Shown here piece by piece: positions 36,900 to 48,700 of a stretch of 64,000 bases of DNA. Made by a program: the position numbers and the translations under genes. The notes beneath the pieces are model-generated. The model was not told the origin of the DNA and ran no database searches. It was given only the letters and a program-made list of their open reading frames with translations. Each line of letters opens with the position of its first letter. The stretch's first letter is position 1. Source of the DNA: Tetradesmus obliquus (Eukaryota > Chlorophyta > Chlorophyceae > Sphaeropleales > Scenedesmaceae); assembly GCA_030272155.1 (NCBI GenBank), contig CP126191.1:9446501-9510500 (forward strand). Reading direction: 5' to 3'.

Positions 36900-37312
36900 T
36901 GTGCATTGTAATCAATACATGCACGCGTGCCTGCACAAACAGCTGTGTCATCACTGATGCGCTTGAACCAGCAGCAGCTGCCACTTGTTCTGCAACACAC
37001 GCAATCGGAGCCTCCTGTTGGAGTCGGGTGCGCACAGTAGTCGGTGTTATCCCCCCCCCCCCCCTCGTTCGACAAAGCGCACACGTGCATGCATGCGCAA
37101 ACAGCCGTGGCGAGGCATGCACATATGCGCGCATGCACAAAAGCTGTGTGACACTGTGTGATGGTCACATGCAGGCATGCCTGCACAAACAGCTGTGGCG
37201 AGGCATGCATGCAGGCAAGCACAAACAGCTGTGGCGAGGCATGCACACATGCACGCATGCGCAAACAGCTGTGTCGCATGCATGCATGCCTGCAGAAACA
37301 ACTGCTGCGAGG
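36900..37312 (+). repeat. Irregular ~35-bp minisatellite
   Basis: Six or more units built on CACAAACAGCTGTGGCGAGG followed by CATGCA-rich linkers of variable length. A poly-C run lies just upstream (about 37051-37065). Frames through it are open on both strands but are repeat by-products. Confidence 0.8.
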
Positions 37313-37960
37313 CTGGCAAGCAGTCATGCGCTGCAACTGCCATCTACTGCATGCGACATATCATACGTAGCGCCACAGCATGTAAGATTGCACACACATG
37401 CATTGGTTGTGCAAGGTATGTGATTAAGCCGCACCCACAATCAAGCTCACAAACCAACACATATGAACTGTCACATGTGGCGGCTGCTACATCACATGCC
37501 TGCTGCAAATTGAGGCCAGTGCTGCACTTGGTGCCTATACACAGGCGTGGCAACACCTGGCACGAGCTAGTGTGCAGCCGGCAAATAGGCTCTACCCACA
37601 ACCCCCAGAAAGACAGTAACCAAACCAAACACTGTGCTAAGCAAAACACTGTGATCACTGTGTGGACAACAGCACATTGATTTGCCGGGCGCTGGTGATG
37701 GCCGTGGCACCAGGAGCAGCAAAACTACATACGGTGTTAAGCAGCAAAATAACTACATAGCATGGACAGCACAGCAGCGTTCAAAGCACACTAGGTGCGC
37801 TGGCTGCAAACATTGAACCTACAATGCCATGAGCTGAGCTCAAGGATTCAAATGTAAATGACGTGTCACTTCATACAGTAGCAAACGGCCCAAAAACTGG
37901 TGTATAACATCAATCCTGCATATACAATCGCATCCAGAAATGCCCTACACCTAAGAATGA
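37313..37960. other. Spacer, nothing recognised
   Basis: Unique sequence without splice-supported coding potential on either strand and without a recognisable RNA gene. Confidence 0.4.
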
Positions 37961-37989
37961 GCAGTCTGAAAATAGCACCCGAAGCACAC

Positions 37990-38340
37990 CTCAAATGCAG
38001 CATAGCATAAACATAACTCACACAGCACATCACGAGCCGGAAATGCATCAGCCACACCCCAAACCCCAAATGCAGCATATCATAAACATAACTCGCACAG
38101 CACAACAGGATCAAGAAATGTATCAGCGCCACACACAGCACATCCCGCTGATGCAGCAGCGTTTGCCACACTCACTTGGTAGCTGGCATTTAAGGCAGCC
38201 ACAGATACAGAGCCCAGCCCCACATGACATCAGAAGCTAGAAATGTATCAGCCACACACAGCACATCCCGCCGGTGCGCAGCGCTTGCCACACTTACTCA
38301 GCAGCTGGCATTCAGAGCAGCCACAGATACAGAGCCCGAC
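37990..38340 (+). repeat. Degenerate tandem repeat (~60 and ~120 bp units)
   Basis: Segments with AAATGTATCAGC, CACACACAGCACATCCCGC and GCAGCCACAGATACAGAGCC recur two to four times in the same order. The clearest pair (about 38115-38220 and 38240-38340) is about 118-120 bp apart. Confidence 0.7.
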
Positions 38341-39659
38341 CCGTCTAGGCCATAGCTGGTGTTGCTGGAGTTGCATGCACTGTTCTTTTGTGCAGCCGCA
38401 AGCGCCATGCAACTTGCAAGGCCCCTCAGCCCATGCAACTGCTGCACACCATGTGCAACATTTAGAGCGCATACTCCAGGTTTGTCATGCGTCGCCCCAG
38501 CACTGCCATGGTCGCCCCAGCAGGTTGCGTGTACCATGCTGCTGCTGCTTGCGGCCTTGTGCAGCAGTACAAGTGCACCAGCGAAGCCGCAAAATGCCTC
38601 ATTTGGTTTGTAATGAGCACAGCATTGCAGGTCCGCAACCGCCGGCACAACATGCAACAGTGCACAGAACGCACGGCTGCAGTAGCGCTGTGTAGGTGGC
38701 TGTTGAGGCACAGCCAGAACACAGCTACCTGATATATAATCCTGCCGAAAGCGCAATCACAGGCAGTGGTGCAGACCAAGTGTTGCTTCGCTGTGCAGCA
38801 CAAACACACGCTTGCCGCCTGCAGACGCCTGCGCCTGCTGTCAACTTGACAGCTCCGAAGCGCATGGATGGACAGCTCAGCGTCACAAATACAAAAAACA
38901 TCCGTAGCTCGTGGCGACAAGCAAAAAGCCAAGAGATAAGCAAGAGGTCAACCGTGCAAGCTGGGGCTAGGACAGCGCTGCTGAACAACCAGCAGCAGAC
39001 GCTGCCACTTTAAGCCACACAAGCTACACACGAGGCATCTTCAAGGATGCAACTACGCTCATCACAACACGATCGATGTTGCAGACATAGGCACAAACTC
39101 TACGCAGCTGCAGCCCATCTGACGTCCAACAGCATGCGCAATGCTTGCTGAATGAGTACCACCTTAGCCTGGTGCTGCATGCCCACAGCCGCAAGCTCTC
39201 ATCTTTGATGTGCAAACCCTGCCAGCTACCAGTGCTGGCAGGCAGATAAAAGTGCAACAGCAGGCCAAAAGGGATCAGAACATGCATACTCCGTTCATAT
39301 GAGTAGTAAATGCTGCATGCGACGTTCTATTGGATTGCGTCAGCTGAGGCGACAAGAAACCGTGCCAGGCAGCAACGGCAATGCCGCACGCAGCAAGACT
39401 CCCAAAAGCGCACACTTTGAAGGCTTTAAAAGGTGCGTGTGCCAGCAGCATACACCCGACTGCGCTCAGCTGGGGCCCTGCTGCACTCACACCAACACTG
39501 ACGACGGCAGACATGCAGCCGCATGGAAGCGCCGCCCTGTCCCCTAAGCATGGCAGATAAGCAAACCCTGTGAATACAATGATGCGAGCAACCGCCACTG
39601 CCTATCACAGTGCACATGGCCATGGCAGGCTGGCATCACCTTGCAACACTGCGTGGCAG
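38341..39659. other. Spacer downstream of the 40524 gene
   Basis: Several short frames open on both strands but without splice continuity or recognisable motifs. It presumably contains the 3' UTR of the minus-strand gene ending at 39660. Confidence 0.4.
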
Positions 39660-39742
39660 CTACCAGCAGCCTCCTGTGCTGCTGCAGGTGTCAGACAACT
39701 CATCTTCCTCTTTGAGCGCTGCTGCTGCTGCTGCTAGGTGTG

Positions 39743-39786
<44 letters not shown>

Positions 39787-40524
39787 AACTGGGCTGCCAG
39801 CTGCTGGCGCAATGTGATAATGGCTGCTTCAGCCACTCGCAGCGCCTTGTCTGCCAGGCGCACATCTGATGTGTCGGTCTGTAGCAGGAGGTTTGCCATG
39901 TTGACGGCCCGCCCGCATGCCGCCACAGATGTGTTTGCAGCAGCCAGGGCAGTATGCAGGGTTGTTTCCTGCAATACAGCAGCAGCAGCAGCGCATGCAA
40001 GGGTTGCAGCGTTTCAGGTGTTGGCAGCACGCAGCACCGGCAGCAGGTTGCTCCTTGCTGGCTGTGCCTCATGCACGCTGTACGCTTCAAAGCTGGCGCG
40101 CTTGTTTCGGACAGCGCAGGCTTCTGTTGCTCAGCTGATGTCCTGCAACGGGCAACCGCCGCCGCAGCTGCTGCCAACCCATACTTGCTGTCATTTCGCC
40201 ATGATCCTTAGTGCCACATAGTGCCAGCCTGTAGCCCTAGTGATCATGAAGAGCACACTGAAGCTGATACGGGGGCCGGAATCTGGCGAGCTGCTGTGGC
40301 TGCGGCTGTGCAGTGCTGTGCACCAAATAGATGCAGCCACTGCTCACCGGCACAGCCTGGCCTTCAACAGCCAGACTGGCAGCCACAGTTTTGATGGTTC
40401 TGATGGTGCTGACCAGCTGCAGCATCTCCAGCAGCGCCTTCTTGCTGGTTGCTGTTGCAACAACAGCAGCTGTTGTGGTGCTTGAGGGTCCATCTGCGGC
40501 CCTTTGAAGCTCGTGGTCTACCAT
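39660..40524 (-). CDS. Unknown two-exon protein, paralogue of the 57.5-kb gene
   Basis: Exon 1 is 40524-40348 (59 codons) and exon 2 is 39968-39660 (102 codons plus TAG); phase 0; the intron is 379 nt with GTGAGC...TTGCAG. The product is about 161 residues. Residues about 27-50 form a Leu/Ile/Val-rich helix containing LEMLQL. Exon 2 opens with a helix that includes the strongly conserved AALAAANTSVAACGRAV-type stretch, continues through another helix (KALRVAEAA), a Gln run coded by CAG repeats and an Ala run, and ends in DTCSSTG-x-CW. The same order, motifs, intron position, phase and last residues occur in the gene at 57467-58527, so the two are paralogues in opposite orientation. Predicted helical, with no signal peptide and no catalytic motif; function unknown. 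Confidence 0.7.
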
Positions 40525-41895
40525 CTGATGCTGCTGCTGCTGCTGCTAGCATGCTCTGCAGCTGGCCTGAGGCGCGACACCGTTGCGGATTTGGCCGGGG
40601 GTTGGAGCGTCTCGCGTTGTTCGTGCAGCGTCATGTCAACTTCAATGCAGCTGTGTGAACGCTTCATTGCCACCTCGCTGCCCTGCACACAGCAGCCACC
40701 AGGTGAGCTCTGAGCATGTTGGTTTACGCTGGCTGGCACCCATGGTGCAGCGCCCGTGGTGTGGCCTAGGACCAAGAGTGTGGAGACAAATGCATTATAA
40801 GTAAGCTGAACATGTATTCTAGGTATGCAAGGCGGCGAGAAACCGCTTGTAAAAGCGGTCATTGTAGTTGCCAGGGCACTCTCACACGAGTATTTTTACT
40901 CGCCTGCGTCTGAAATCACGGACCCGGGAGACGGCACCTTGTTATTGACCTGAAAATAGTTCAAAACAAGAATTTGGGCAGCAGCGCAGGGTAAGGGCCG
41001 TGGTCTCCAGGGCAGCGCACAGCCTGTTGGCTCAATAGATGCTGCCCTTGTCATCGGATCGCAAGCAGCAGAGTATTAAAATTTCTGCGTTTTGTCTCTC
41101 TGGCGGCTTGATGCAGATATCGAGCAGCGAACGACGTCTTTTTTTCACACCTGGCGTTGCTGGAGGTCCTACGATGCTTTGCTGTGGAACCAACTTGCCA
41201 CTGTTAATCCATGCTCTGTGGCATTGCCACTTGAAGACAACTGTTCTAGCTGCGGGCCGTGTGATCAGTCATTCGCCTGTGCGTAACAAGTGCGGTCATT
41301 GGATCATACTTTGTGATGCTCGTGGTTCTCCATGCTTTCAACACTGGGCACACCTTTTTTGAGACCACTGAATTTGTGGCAGTTCCTGTTTGCAATCCAC
41401 TGATTCAGCGGGCAGAGTAAAACTCCGAACCTGCGACACTGAGGTGCTGTCGATGGGTTACAGGTATGTGTGCACGGAGAGCGCACTTAGCCCCTTGCTT
41501 TTGAGGGCTGAAAATAGCTTTCCTGTCGCATTAGGGGTTCGCAAAGCTTCCGCATGCACCAGCAGGGGTGCATGATGGCAGTCACCCAGCCAGCTGGCAG
41601 GTAGCCTCAGGCTTCCGAAGCCATGGAGTACTCCATGGACTAGTCCATGCCATGATGGGGCCCTGCAGCTCAGCTGCCAGGCTGGCATTCGCGACTGCAG
41701 CCACCAGGCAAGTCACATAGCTTCCAGTACGTTTATGTCACGTTAATTTGCCATCTTAAACCATATAGTTATGGGTAATACACGACTTGGTTGCTCAGCA
41801 GGCCTCAGGCCTCATTGGCACTGCAAAAAAAAATGCAGGCAGCGGCGCCGCTGCTGAGCCTCAGCAGGCGGCCGCATGCTAAGAGCTCAACAAGC
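40525..41895. other. Spacer with a possible decayed ORF
   Basis: Around 41030-41400 two overlapping plus frames carry Cys-x2-Cys and Trp-rich stretches that look like broken coding sequence, with frame changes and stops in between. It may be a transposase remnant, but no family can be named. The rest is featureless. Confidence 0.25.
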
Positions 41896-42130
41896 GGTGC
41901 GCAGCCCTGCATGACCAGCGTACTTTGGTATCCTGGCTTTGTATATTTTACAAGCAGAACCGACTAGTTGACTCGTTATTACACTGCTCATCAACCAGCA
42001 CATATTGCAGCAGCTGACAGACGGAGTGCTGTTGCATGCATGAGGACATGTAAAATGACAAATTCTATACAAAGCCAGGATATATCCTCGGTATATACCG
42101 AAGTACGCTGGTCATGCACAGCTGCGCACC
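41896..42130. mobile_element. MITE with ~65-80-bp terminal inverted repeats
   Basis: The left arm from GGTGCGCAGC (41896) through the CATGACCAGCGTACTT, TATCCTGGCTTTGTAT and TTTTAC segments is repeated in inverse order and complement in the right arm, which ends CTGCGCACC at 42130. The right arm has an extra GGTATATACC palindrome. CAAGC flanks both sides (41891-41895 and 42133-42137), a possible 5-bp target duplication two bases off on the right. There is no coding capacity. A related single arm sits at 29842-29908. Confidence 0.75.
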
Positions 42131-43100
42131 TTCAAGCAGCATGTGTACTCTGAGCCACGCTGTATACATCTGCTCGTACCTCGCACAAGCACTGCACCGC
42201 TCCAAGAGCTGGTCAAGGCAACAGCAGCAGCCAAGTTGGACTCGGGCGCCTACTGTACCGGTGGCCATACGGTGTGGTGCTGCCCCTGGACATTTACAGC
42301 TGGCAGCTGAATGTTCGTGGCTAGTACTTGCAGCATGCAAACGACATATGAAGTTTCAGGCAATCATTCTATAACCGACTGTAGACGTGAGAAACAGCCA
42401 GCAGAATCATGGTCAAGAGGTGCCACGTGGTGCTGCACTGTCACATCGACGTCTTCTTACTCGTTTGGCTCGGTTGATAGCGCGCTCAGTGCGGCTGCTA
42501 ACTTTTTTCAAAGCACTTAAATTGTTTTACAAACGTCATTTCCAGGTCTGAACGGCCAGGACGGCCTCTCCCGTAATGCAAGCAGTGCTTAGAAGACATC
42601 AGGTAACACCGGTACGCAGCCATTTCAGCCGTCGCGACTAACTTTATGACATAATTTGCCATCAATGCGCTTATTGTGTTGATGGTGGGACGTTTACACC
42701 CCAGTACCGCTGTGTAGTCGTGTTCCATCACCGGACAGGGCTTGTGTAACATGCTTGACAGTGTGGCGCGGCTGAACTAGGCAGCTGCACGGGTACAAAG
42801 GCGCGTTTGATGGTGTCACAGGGTAAGTTTCCTGAGCGACCGTATGTTTGACGGCTGTGAGATGTGTCAGAAGCCTTTTGAGAGATTCATTACAGCTAGC
42901 TTTCGCCGTCTAGCTAGCCTGTAAAGGCTTTATCTGCACCTACAAGTTACTTTGCAGGTGATCAGGCAGAGTGGTCGTGCTGTTGCTCACAATCGTAAAC
43001 TTGGCACCATTCACGACCAGCGGCAATGCACCAGTCAGGCCTCACACGCACAGTACATGCTCATGAAAACGGTTTTTTAAACGTTGTATGCAGGCCTACC
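42131..43100. other. Promoter region of the SBP-box gene
   Basis: Between the MITE and the SBP-box start. A short inverted repeat (AGCTAGC...GCTAGCT near 42894-42920) is visible; nothing else can be supported. Confidence 0.4.
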
Positions 43101-45028
43101 ATGTCGTCTGACAGCACTATCTGCCAGCAGCACCAAGCGCCAGGCAAACAACAGCAGTGGAGGCCCTGCCGGGTGAGTCTCGTGTCCATCAGACCTTCAG
43201 TGCGCGCTTGACTTATTTAAATGTTCGAACTCAATATGACCACGCGGTCAGGCTGCACGCACTGCCATGTCATCATTCAATGGCAGCTGACATGCCACGC
43301 TGTCCCCTCAGGGCCTGTACATCCCCTGGCTGATCACCGTCTGTGCTTCATGCCTGCTGTTGATGCAGGTTGAAGGCTGCAACGCTGACCTTTCCCTTGA
43401 GAAGGTCTACTGCCAGAAGAAAGCGGTGTGCTCTGAGCACCTCAAGGTGTGTGGGTGTGAGATAGCATCCTTGCCAGCCTCATCATCATCAGCAGTGCAG
43501 CGGCTGCACCCTGTGAAACACGAATCACCATCTGACGTATCCAATGCCAGCTGCACTGCGCCACCAGCACCCTGCAGTTTAAAGAAAACTATGCAGAAGG
43601 TTGAACAGCGTCCGCACTCGCCTGCGCACTGTTGGAACATATCACGTTGGTTGGCGCCTGATTGCTGCCAGTCACGCAAGGGAGCAACACACCACCCGAG
43701 CACACTCTAGGCCATGCAAACATGATGCAAATCAACCCCCAAACAACCAAAAAATGACCCCACGATGTCCGCGCACTGGTTGCCGCGCAGGCTGATGCCG
43801 TGTCACTCCGCGGAGCTGGTGACGCCCTGCACCGCTTCTGCCAGCAGTGCGGCAAGATGCAGCCCCTGGCAGAGTTCAAAGGCCACAAGAGGTGAGCCCA
43901 CACACGGCTTAGGTGACACCTCCATCTGCTTCATATGCTAAAAACTCTGCAAACTCCATGTTCACAGCCAACTTCCGGCGCAGCAAGCGACCACAGCAGC
44001 AGAAGCAGCTGGCGGAGGAGCTGCAGTGTTGTGCTGTGTTGCCTCACCCCTGCAAGGTGCCTCTAGCTGCGCATACTCGGCAGCACAGCAAGCAATGCTT
44101 GAAGGTGTGCTGCTTTGCATTTTTCATGCTAGACTGTCCATCTTTACAGCACATCGCTGCATTGTTTAGACAAGCACGCTTACTGCCCGTCATGCAACAA
44201 ACTGATCACACGCTGTTCAGGCTGGCAAGTAACACTGCTGCTGCTGCCTGCTCTGCCGCTCACAGGAGCTGCCGCGCAAGCCTTGACAAGCGAAAGCTGC
44301 AGCCAGAAGTGCTGGCCACCACCAGACAGACGCGGCGCAGCAGGCGGCAGCTGGAGATGCTGCTGCTGTCTGAGCAGCAGCAGCAGCAGCTGTTCCCAGC
44401 TGCGGAGCTGCCAACTGAAATACAGCAAGGCAGTTGTGCCAGCCTGCAGCACCTCAACTGGGCGCCAACAGCAGATGGCATGCACAGCATGCCACACTCA
44501 GGCAGCAACAGCTGCAGCGGTACTGCTGGCATGGAGGCGTGCGCAGCAACACACAGCTGTGGCAGCGCCTACTGGATGCCTGCTGCCTTGGCAGTCCCTG
44601 CAGGAGTGCCAGCAGCAGCAGCAGCAGCTGCAGCAACAGTAGCTACTCCGGCGAACATGTGCGAGTTGCAGCTGCCATCCGCACTGTCGAGCTCTGAGAG
44701 CTCCTTTGCAGCAGCTGCGGCGGCATCGCTGGCGGACGCCTGGTGGCAGTCTGAGCAGCAGCAGCAGCAGCAGCAGCAGCCCAGCTGCTCAGCAGGCACA
44801 GCCGCCGCCTGCCTGGCCAGCTCACCCAGCTGCAATGATAATGCTGATGCTGGTAATGATGATGATGATGATGATGATGATGAGAGCCACCTGGACTCTC
44901 TGCTGATCGAGGCAATCAATCAGTCCCTGGCAGGCGCAGCCAGCGGCCCATGCGCTGCCAGCGGCGCATGCAGCGCAGCCGCTGCGCCCACATACATAGC
45001 ACCGGCGCTCGGCGGCGCGTCACTCGCC

Positions 45029-45066
<38 letters not shown>

Positions 45067-45434
45067 CTTTCAGGCCACGGATGATGAGCTGGAGGCAATG
45101 ATCATGCAGGAGCTGGCAGCTGCCGGCGTTGCTCTGTCTGCGGCAGCAGGGGAGCTGGCCGCCCCTCCATGCTCAGGATTCCCTGCTATGCTGCCGCCAC
45201 GGCCGCCGCAGCAGCAGACCATCCTGTGCATGCCGATGCAGGCACAGCAGCAGCTGCTGCTGCCACACAACTGACCATGCGGTGTGCTGCCGCCGGCGAC
45301 GCCGGCAGCAGCTGCTTGCGTCAGCAATGGGGGCCGCATCAACTCTGTCGTGGAAGCGCTGCAGCAGCAAGCCCAAGAGGTTGAGCGGATGCTGTCTGAA
45401 CTGAAGCAGCTGCGGGACCCGCGTGCTCTCCCAG
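43101..45434 (+). CDS. SBP-box (SQUAMOSA promoter-binding-like) transcription factor, in-frame TGA near the end
   Basis: Exons: 43101-43172, 43369-43446, 43791-43891, 44266 onward, all phase-compatible. The SBP DNA-binding domain spans residues about 23-98 over four exons. Zinc site 1 uses C23, C28, C45 and H48. Zinc site 2 has C67, C70 and C86, but the usual His is Gln74; H82 is the only nearby substitute. KRSC and the following K/R residues supply the bipartite nuclear localisation signal. Exon 4 continues with Gln, Ala and Asp runs (an acidic (GAT)n block near 44850-44883). The frame reaches TGA at 45272-45274 (419 residues), but the same frame remains coding-like afterwards, with a leucine/valine heptad helix (about 45335-45410), up to a donor at 45434 (CCAG|GTGTGG). 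Splicing to 45630 would end the frame a few codons later. The protein should bind GTAC-core sites in the nucleus. The true 3' end is uncertain. Confidence 0.8.
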
Positions 45435-46352
45435 GTGTGGCAAACACACACAGCAGCGCAGCGGCGGGCAGCATTGCAACAGGCTGGCATGGCTGCTGCT
45501 GCTGATGCACGCCCTGCATGGCACATGCAGGGCTGCTGTGTGGGGTTGTGCTGGCTGCGTAAGGGCTTTTGCATGACGTCACGAACGACTTTTGATACAG
45601 GTTTGATGGGCAGCTGTTGCATGTTTCAGGTGGCTTGCCTGTGGTTTGATGTGGGTGACGTGACGGTCATGGATGCAGCGACAAGAAGAATAAAGAACAT
45701 CAGGTTGTTTCGGCAAGGTTGAACTGCACAACAGTCTTTGGTGTGTTTGGTGGTTACGGCGCACACAGCTGTGTTCAACAAACGTGATCCAGCTGGTTTG
45801 AAAGTCGTGCAAGTGTGCTGCATGGCACATACTGTTGTCGCATGTCAACGAACAACGTTGACCGGCATGTGGCATATACGGATTGGTGGCAACATTGTGT
45901 GCTATGCTGACAACACGTTGCGGCAGGGGCGGCTCACACCGTCCAGCTGCCACTGCTGCCACACACTTCTGCAGCAGCAATCTCATCTTTCCAGCGGCGC
46001 TGCTGCTGCTGCTCACTGCTTGTGAGTGTGTTGGTGTGCTGGCCCACTCAACCACGTGCTTTCAAAGTTTCCTTGTTGTTTGGCAGCGGTGTGAGGTTTG
46101 CTGCAGCATAGCGGCAAACCCATGGTCAGGTGGGCTTGTGTGCCGCCCGGCTTTGTGTGTTTTGTGTGCAGCACTACTCTCGGCGCTCTGTGCTGCGTTC
46201 GTTTGGCATCGTTGCGGCACTTTTGTCAAGGAATGTCATAGGATTTGCTACAGTCCTAGCGGGAGGCATCTCAGCACCCTATATATCTGCGAGTCTTGAC
46301 TCAGCAGTTTACGTCCTCCTCATCTCACCTGCCTGCACCTCTCCTGATGTTT
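45435..46352. other. SBP-box gene 3' region and spacer
   Basis: A possible terminal exon of the SBP-box gene starts after the acceptor GTTTCAG at about 45629. Beyond that, no supported gene; a CTG-rich patch is near 45995-46015. Confidence 0.35.
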
Positions 46353-46448
46353 GGTTACATTACATTACATTACATTACATTACATGCTCCACTCAACGAG
46401 GAGTGGGAACCCCAGTCAGGAGCCAACGAGAGGCTCATAGGGTTACAT
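46353..46448 (-). mobile_element. Very short LINE 3'-tail insertion
   Basis: (TTACA)n followed by about 60 bp identical in reverse complement to the 3' UTR end of the LINE at 909-1367 (ACTCAACGAGGAGTGGGAAC and onward to the CTCATAGGG breakpoint). GGTTACAT occurs at both borders (46353-46360 and 46441-46448), a possible 8-bp target duplication, though most of it resembles the tail repeat. An extreme 5' truncation. Confidence 0.75.
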
Positions 46449-47755
46449 GTGTGCTAGACAGCAGACCGCACTGCGCCACGCTCCTCCTGCTGCTGTGCAG
46501 CTGCACAGTTTGGTGTCCCTTGGCTCTTTTGCCATGTCCGCCATGGGCCTTCACAGCAGAACACATGTCACAATGCATAGCTCTGCCACCACGGCGGCAC
46601 GCGAGCTTGCTGGTTGGGTTTTGCTGCAGCTCCTACACTGATGTTGGTCGTAGAGTCGCATCTGCGTGTTTCTGAGGGTGCAGGGCGCGTCCTTGCCACT
46701 GCGGCTACAGCTGACGTGCACAAACGGCAGTTTGCGCAACACTATGCCGCTCAGCGGATAATTGGGAGGCCTGTGTCCAGCAGATCTTTCGGTGTCCTAG
46801 TTAGCATTGTTGTGTTGTTAACAGCCAGCCCCCTTGATCCTGGTTACAGGATTGCGTGGTTGCTGCGGCAGGTGCTTTGATCAGCAAGCACTGTCAGGTT
46901 CTTTGCCGCCAGTGCCAGCTGGCGCAGGCGTTGCCTTTTGCATGTGTTCAGAACGCTGCCACATGCAAAGGCAGCACACTACAACAGGCTGAACCCTACC
47001 AGATCATATGCAATGCTGTTCTGTTGTATTAATCCAAATGCCACCCGGTAGTCTACAGGCGGGGTGTACAGCCTGCTGTAGTTTTGCTTTCAGGTTCTTC
47101 TTTTCCGCAGTATATGGTAGCATCTCGCGCTTCGAATTAGCCATGTTTGTCCTGATGCGCAGTTGGCGTGTTGGGAGCGGTCCGTGTCAGCATTGTTGGT
47201 GGGAATGACAAGGGTGGCGTCACCAGCTGCCCCTGTTCAGTTAACGCCTGCTTTCGGTGGCAGGTTGTTGCAGCACAATACACAGCTGTGCACTGCATCA
47301 TGCACTTCATTGTGCTGTCCATGGTGTGGAATGCTTTGCTTGTTGTGTTTGCAAGGCAACATGCCTCGCTGTTGTTGGGCCTGCCAGGCAAGTGTTTCAC
47401 TTATAGCACACAGCAGCAGCAGCAGCAGCAGTAACCGCTGCCACTGGACGTACCAGTGCTGGCCGCTTCTATGTGATCCAGCAGGGCGACAAAGCGCTGG
47501 AGCAGCACTGTAGTATCTGCCTTTTAGTATTTGCCTTGATCGTGAATGTATGCATCTTGCATTGTGGTTCTTTTTCAGGTTCTTTTGCGCTGTGGTAGCC
47601 TCTGTGATGACTTTTGCTGTTTTATGATTGAAGGCTATTGCCAGCTCCCGTATTGATTGCTGGGGTGCGTGACTCCAATCAAAAAGGTGCTCCTGCACAA
47701 ACTGCAGCAGCACCGGGGTCCCAACATGTCACTGCCTGGGTGCAGAACAGGCATA
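46449..47755. other. Spacer, nothing convincing
   Basis: Frames of 60-180 codons are open on both strands without consistent splice sites or motifs. I do not call a gene. Confidence 0.35.
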
Positions 47756-47832
47756 TGCACACACACACACCCGTTGGCTCACACCCTCGGTTTGCGGGTG
47801 CTTGAAAGAGAGAGAAAGAGAGACAGAAAGAA
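47756..47832 (+). repeat. (CA)n and (GA)n microsatellites
   Basis: A CACACACACACAC run at about 47758-47771 and a GAGAGAAAGAGAGA tract at about 47806-47832, 35 bp apart. Confidence 0.9.
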
Positions 47833-48700
47833 GGATGTGCTCTCCTGCTGTTTATTTGTGGCGCAGGCCAAACCTTGCACATGCAGGAGCTCCAGGCAAA
47901 CTTTGCACAGTGCCGGCTGGGTGATCCTGGGACTGAGTTGATGCTTCAGTGTTGACTTGGGGTCAGTTGAGGAATTGAGAACGCTGCTGCTGATGCAGGC
48001 GTTGCGCCTTGCTTTGCATGCACGTGTGCATGGGACGCTCTGTTCAGACCTGCTATGAAGGAATGATAAACATGCAACTGTGCGCATGAGCAGCAACCCA
48101 TGCAAGCTGCATGTATGTTGGCAGTAGAATGTGCTGCCAGGCGTGTTGTTATTTTGGTGCAGAGGTGTTTCTACAGGCAGCACGAACACTCACAGCTGAC
48201 TGTGGGCACGCATGAGCATCCAACAGCTCATCAAACATGCGTCTGCCACGCCACTGTGTATCTGGCAGTGCTGCGTTTGCTGCCACACCTGTTGCGGCTC
48301 AGCACATCACTTGCAGGACGGCTGCCAGCAGCTGTGGCTGGCACAAGCTGCGGAGTACTGGTAGCATTGCAGCGTCGCATGCGATGCCCGCAGCAGCAGC
48401 AGGGAGAGCTGACATAGGCATACTGGGTTGTAGTTGCGTGACGCCATGCGGACAGTGCGTTGATCTGTTGAAAGGCTACGCATGCTTGCTGCAGCTTGCA
48501 AGCTACTGCAGAGTAGGAAGGCCGCATCAGCTGTCACCTAGCTCAACTTGAGCTGCATTTGGGCCAGGTACACAGTTCGCTGATCAGTTGCACTGAGTAG
48601 GAGTAGGAGACACAGTTTGGGTGCTAAGGAGGCATGACGTATTCGGCAGCTGGTTGGTTGTTTTTCACATCATGCAGTGCTCGCTGTTGTTTCTTGGAGT
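47833..48700. other. Spacer, nothing recognised
   Basis: No splice-supported coding sequence or RNA gene identified on either strand. Confidence 0.35.
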
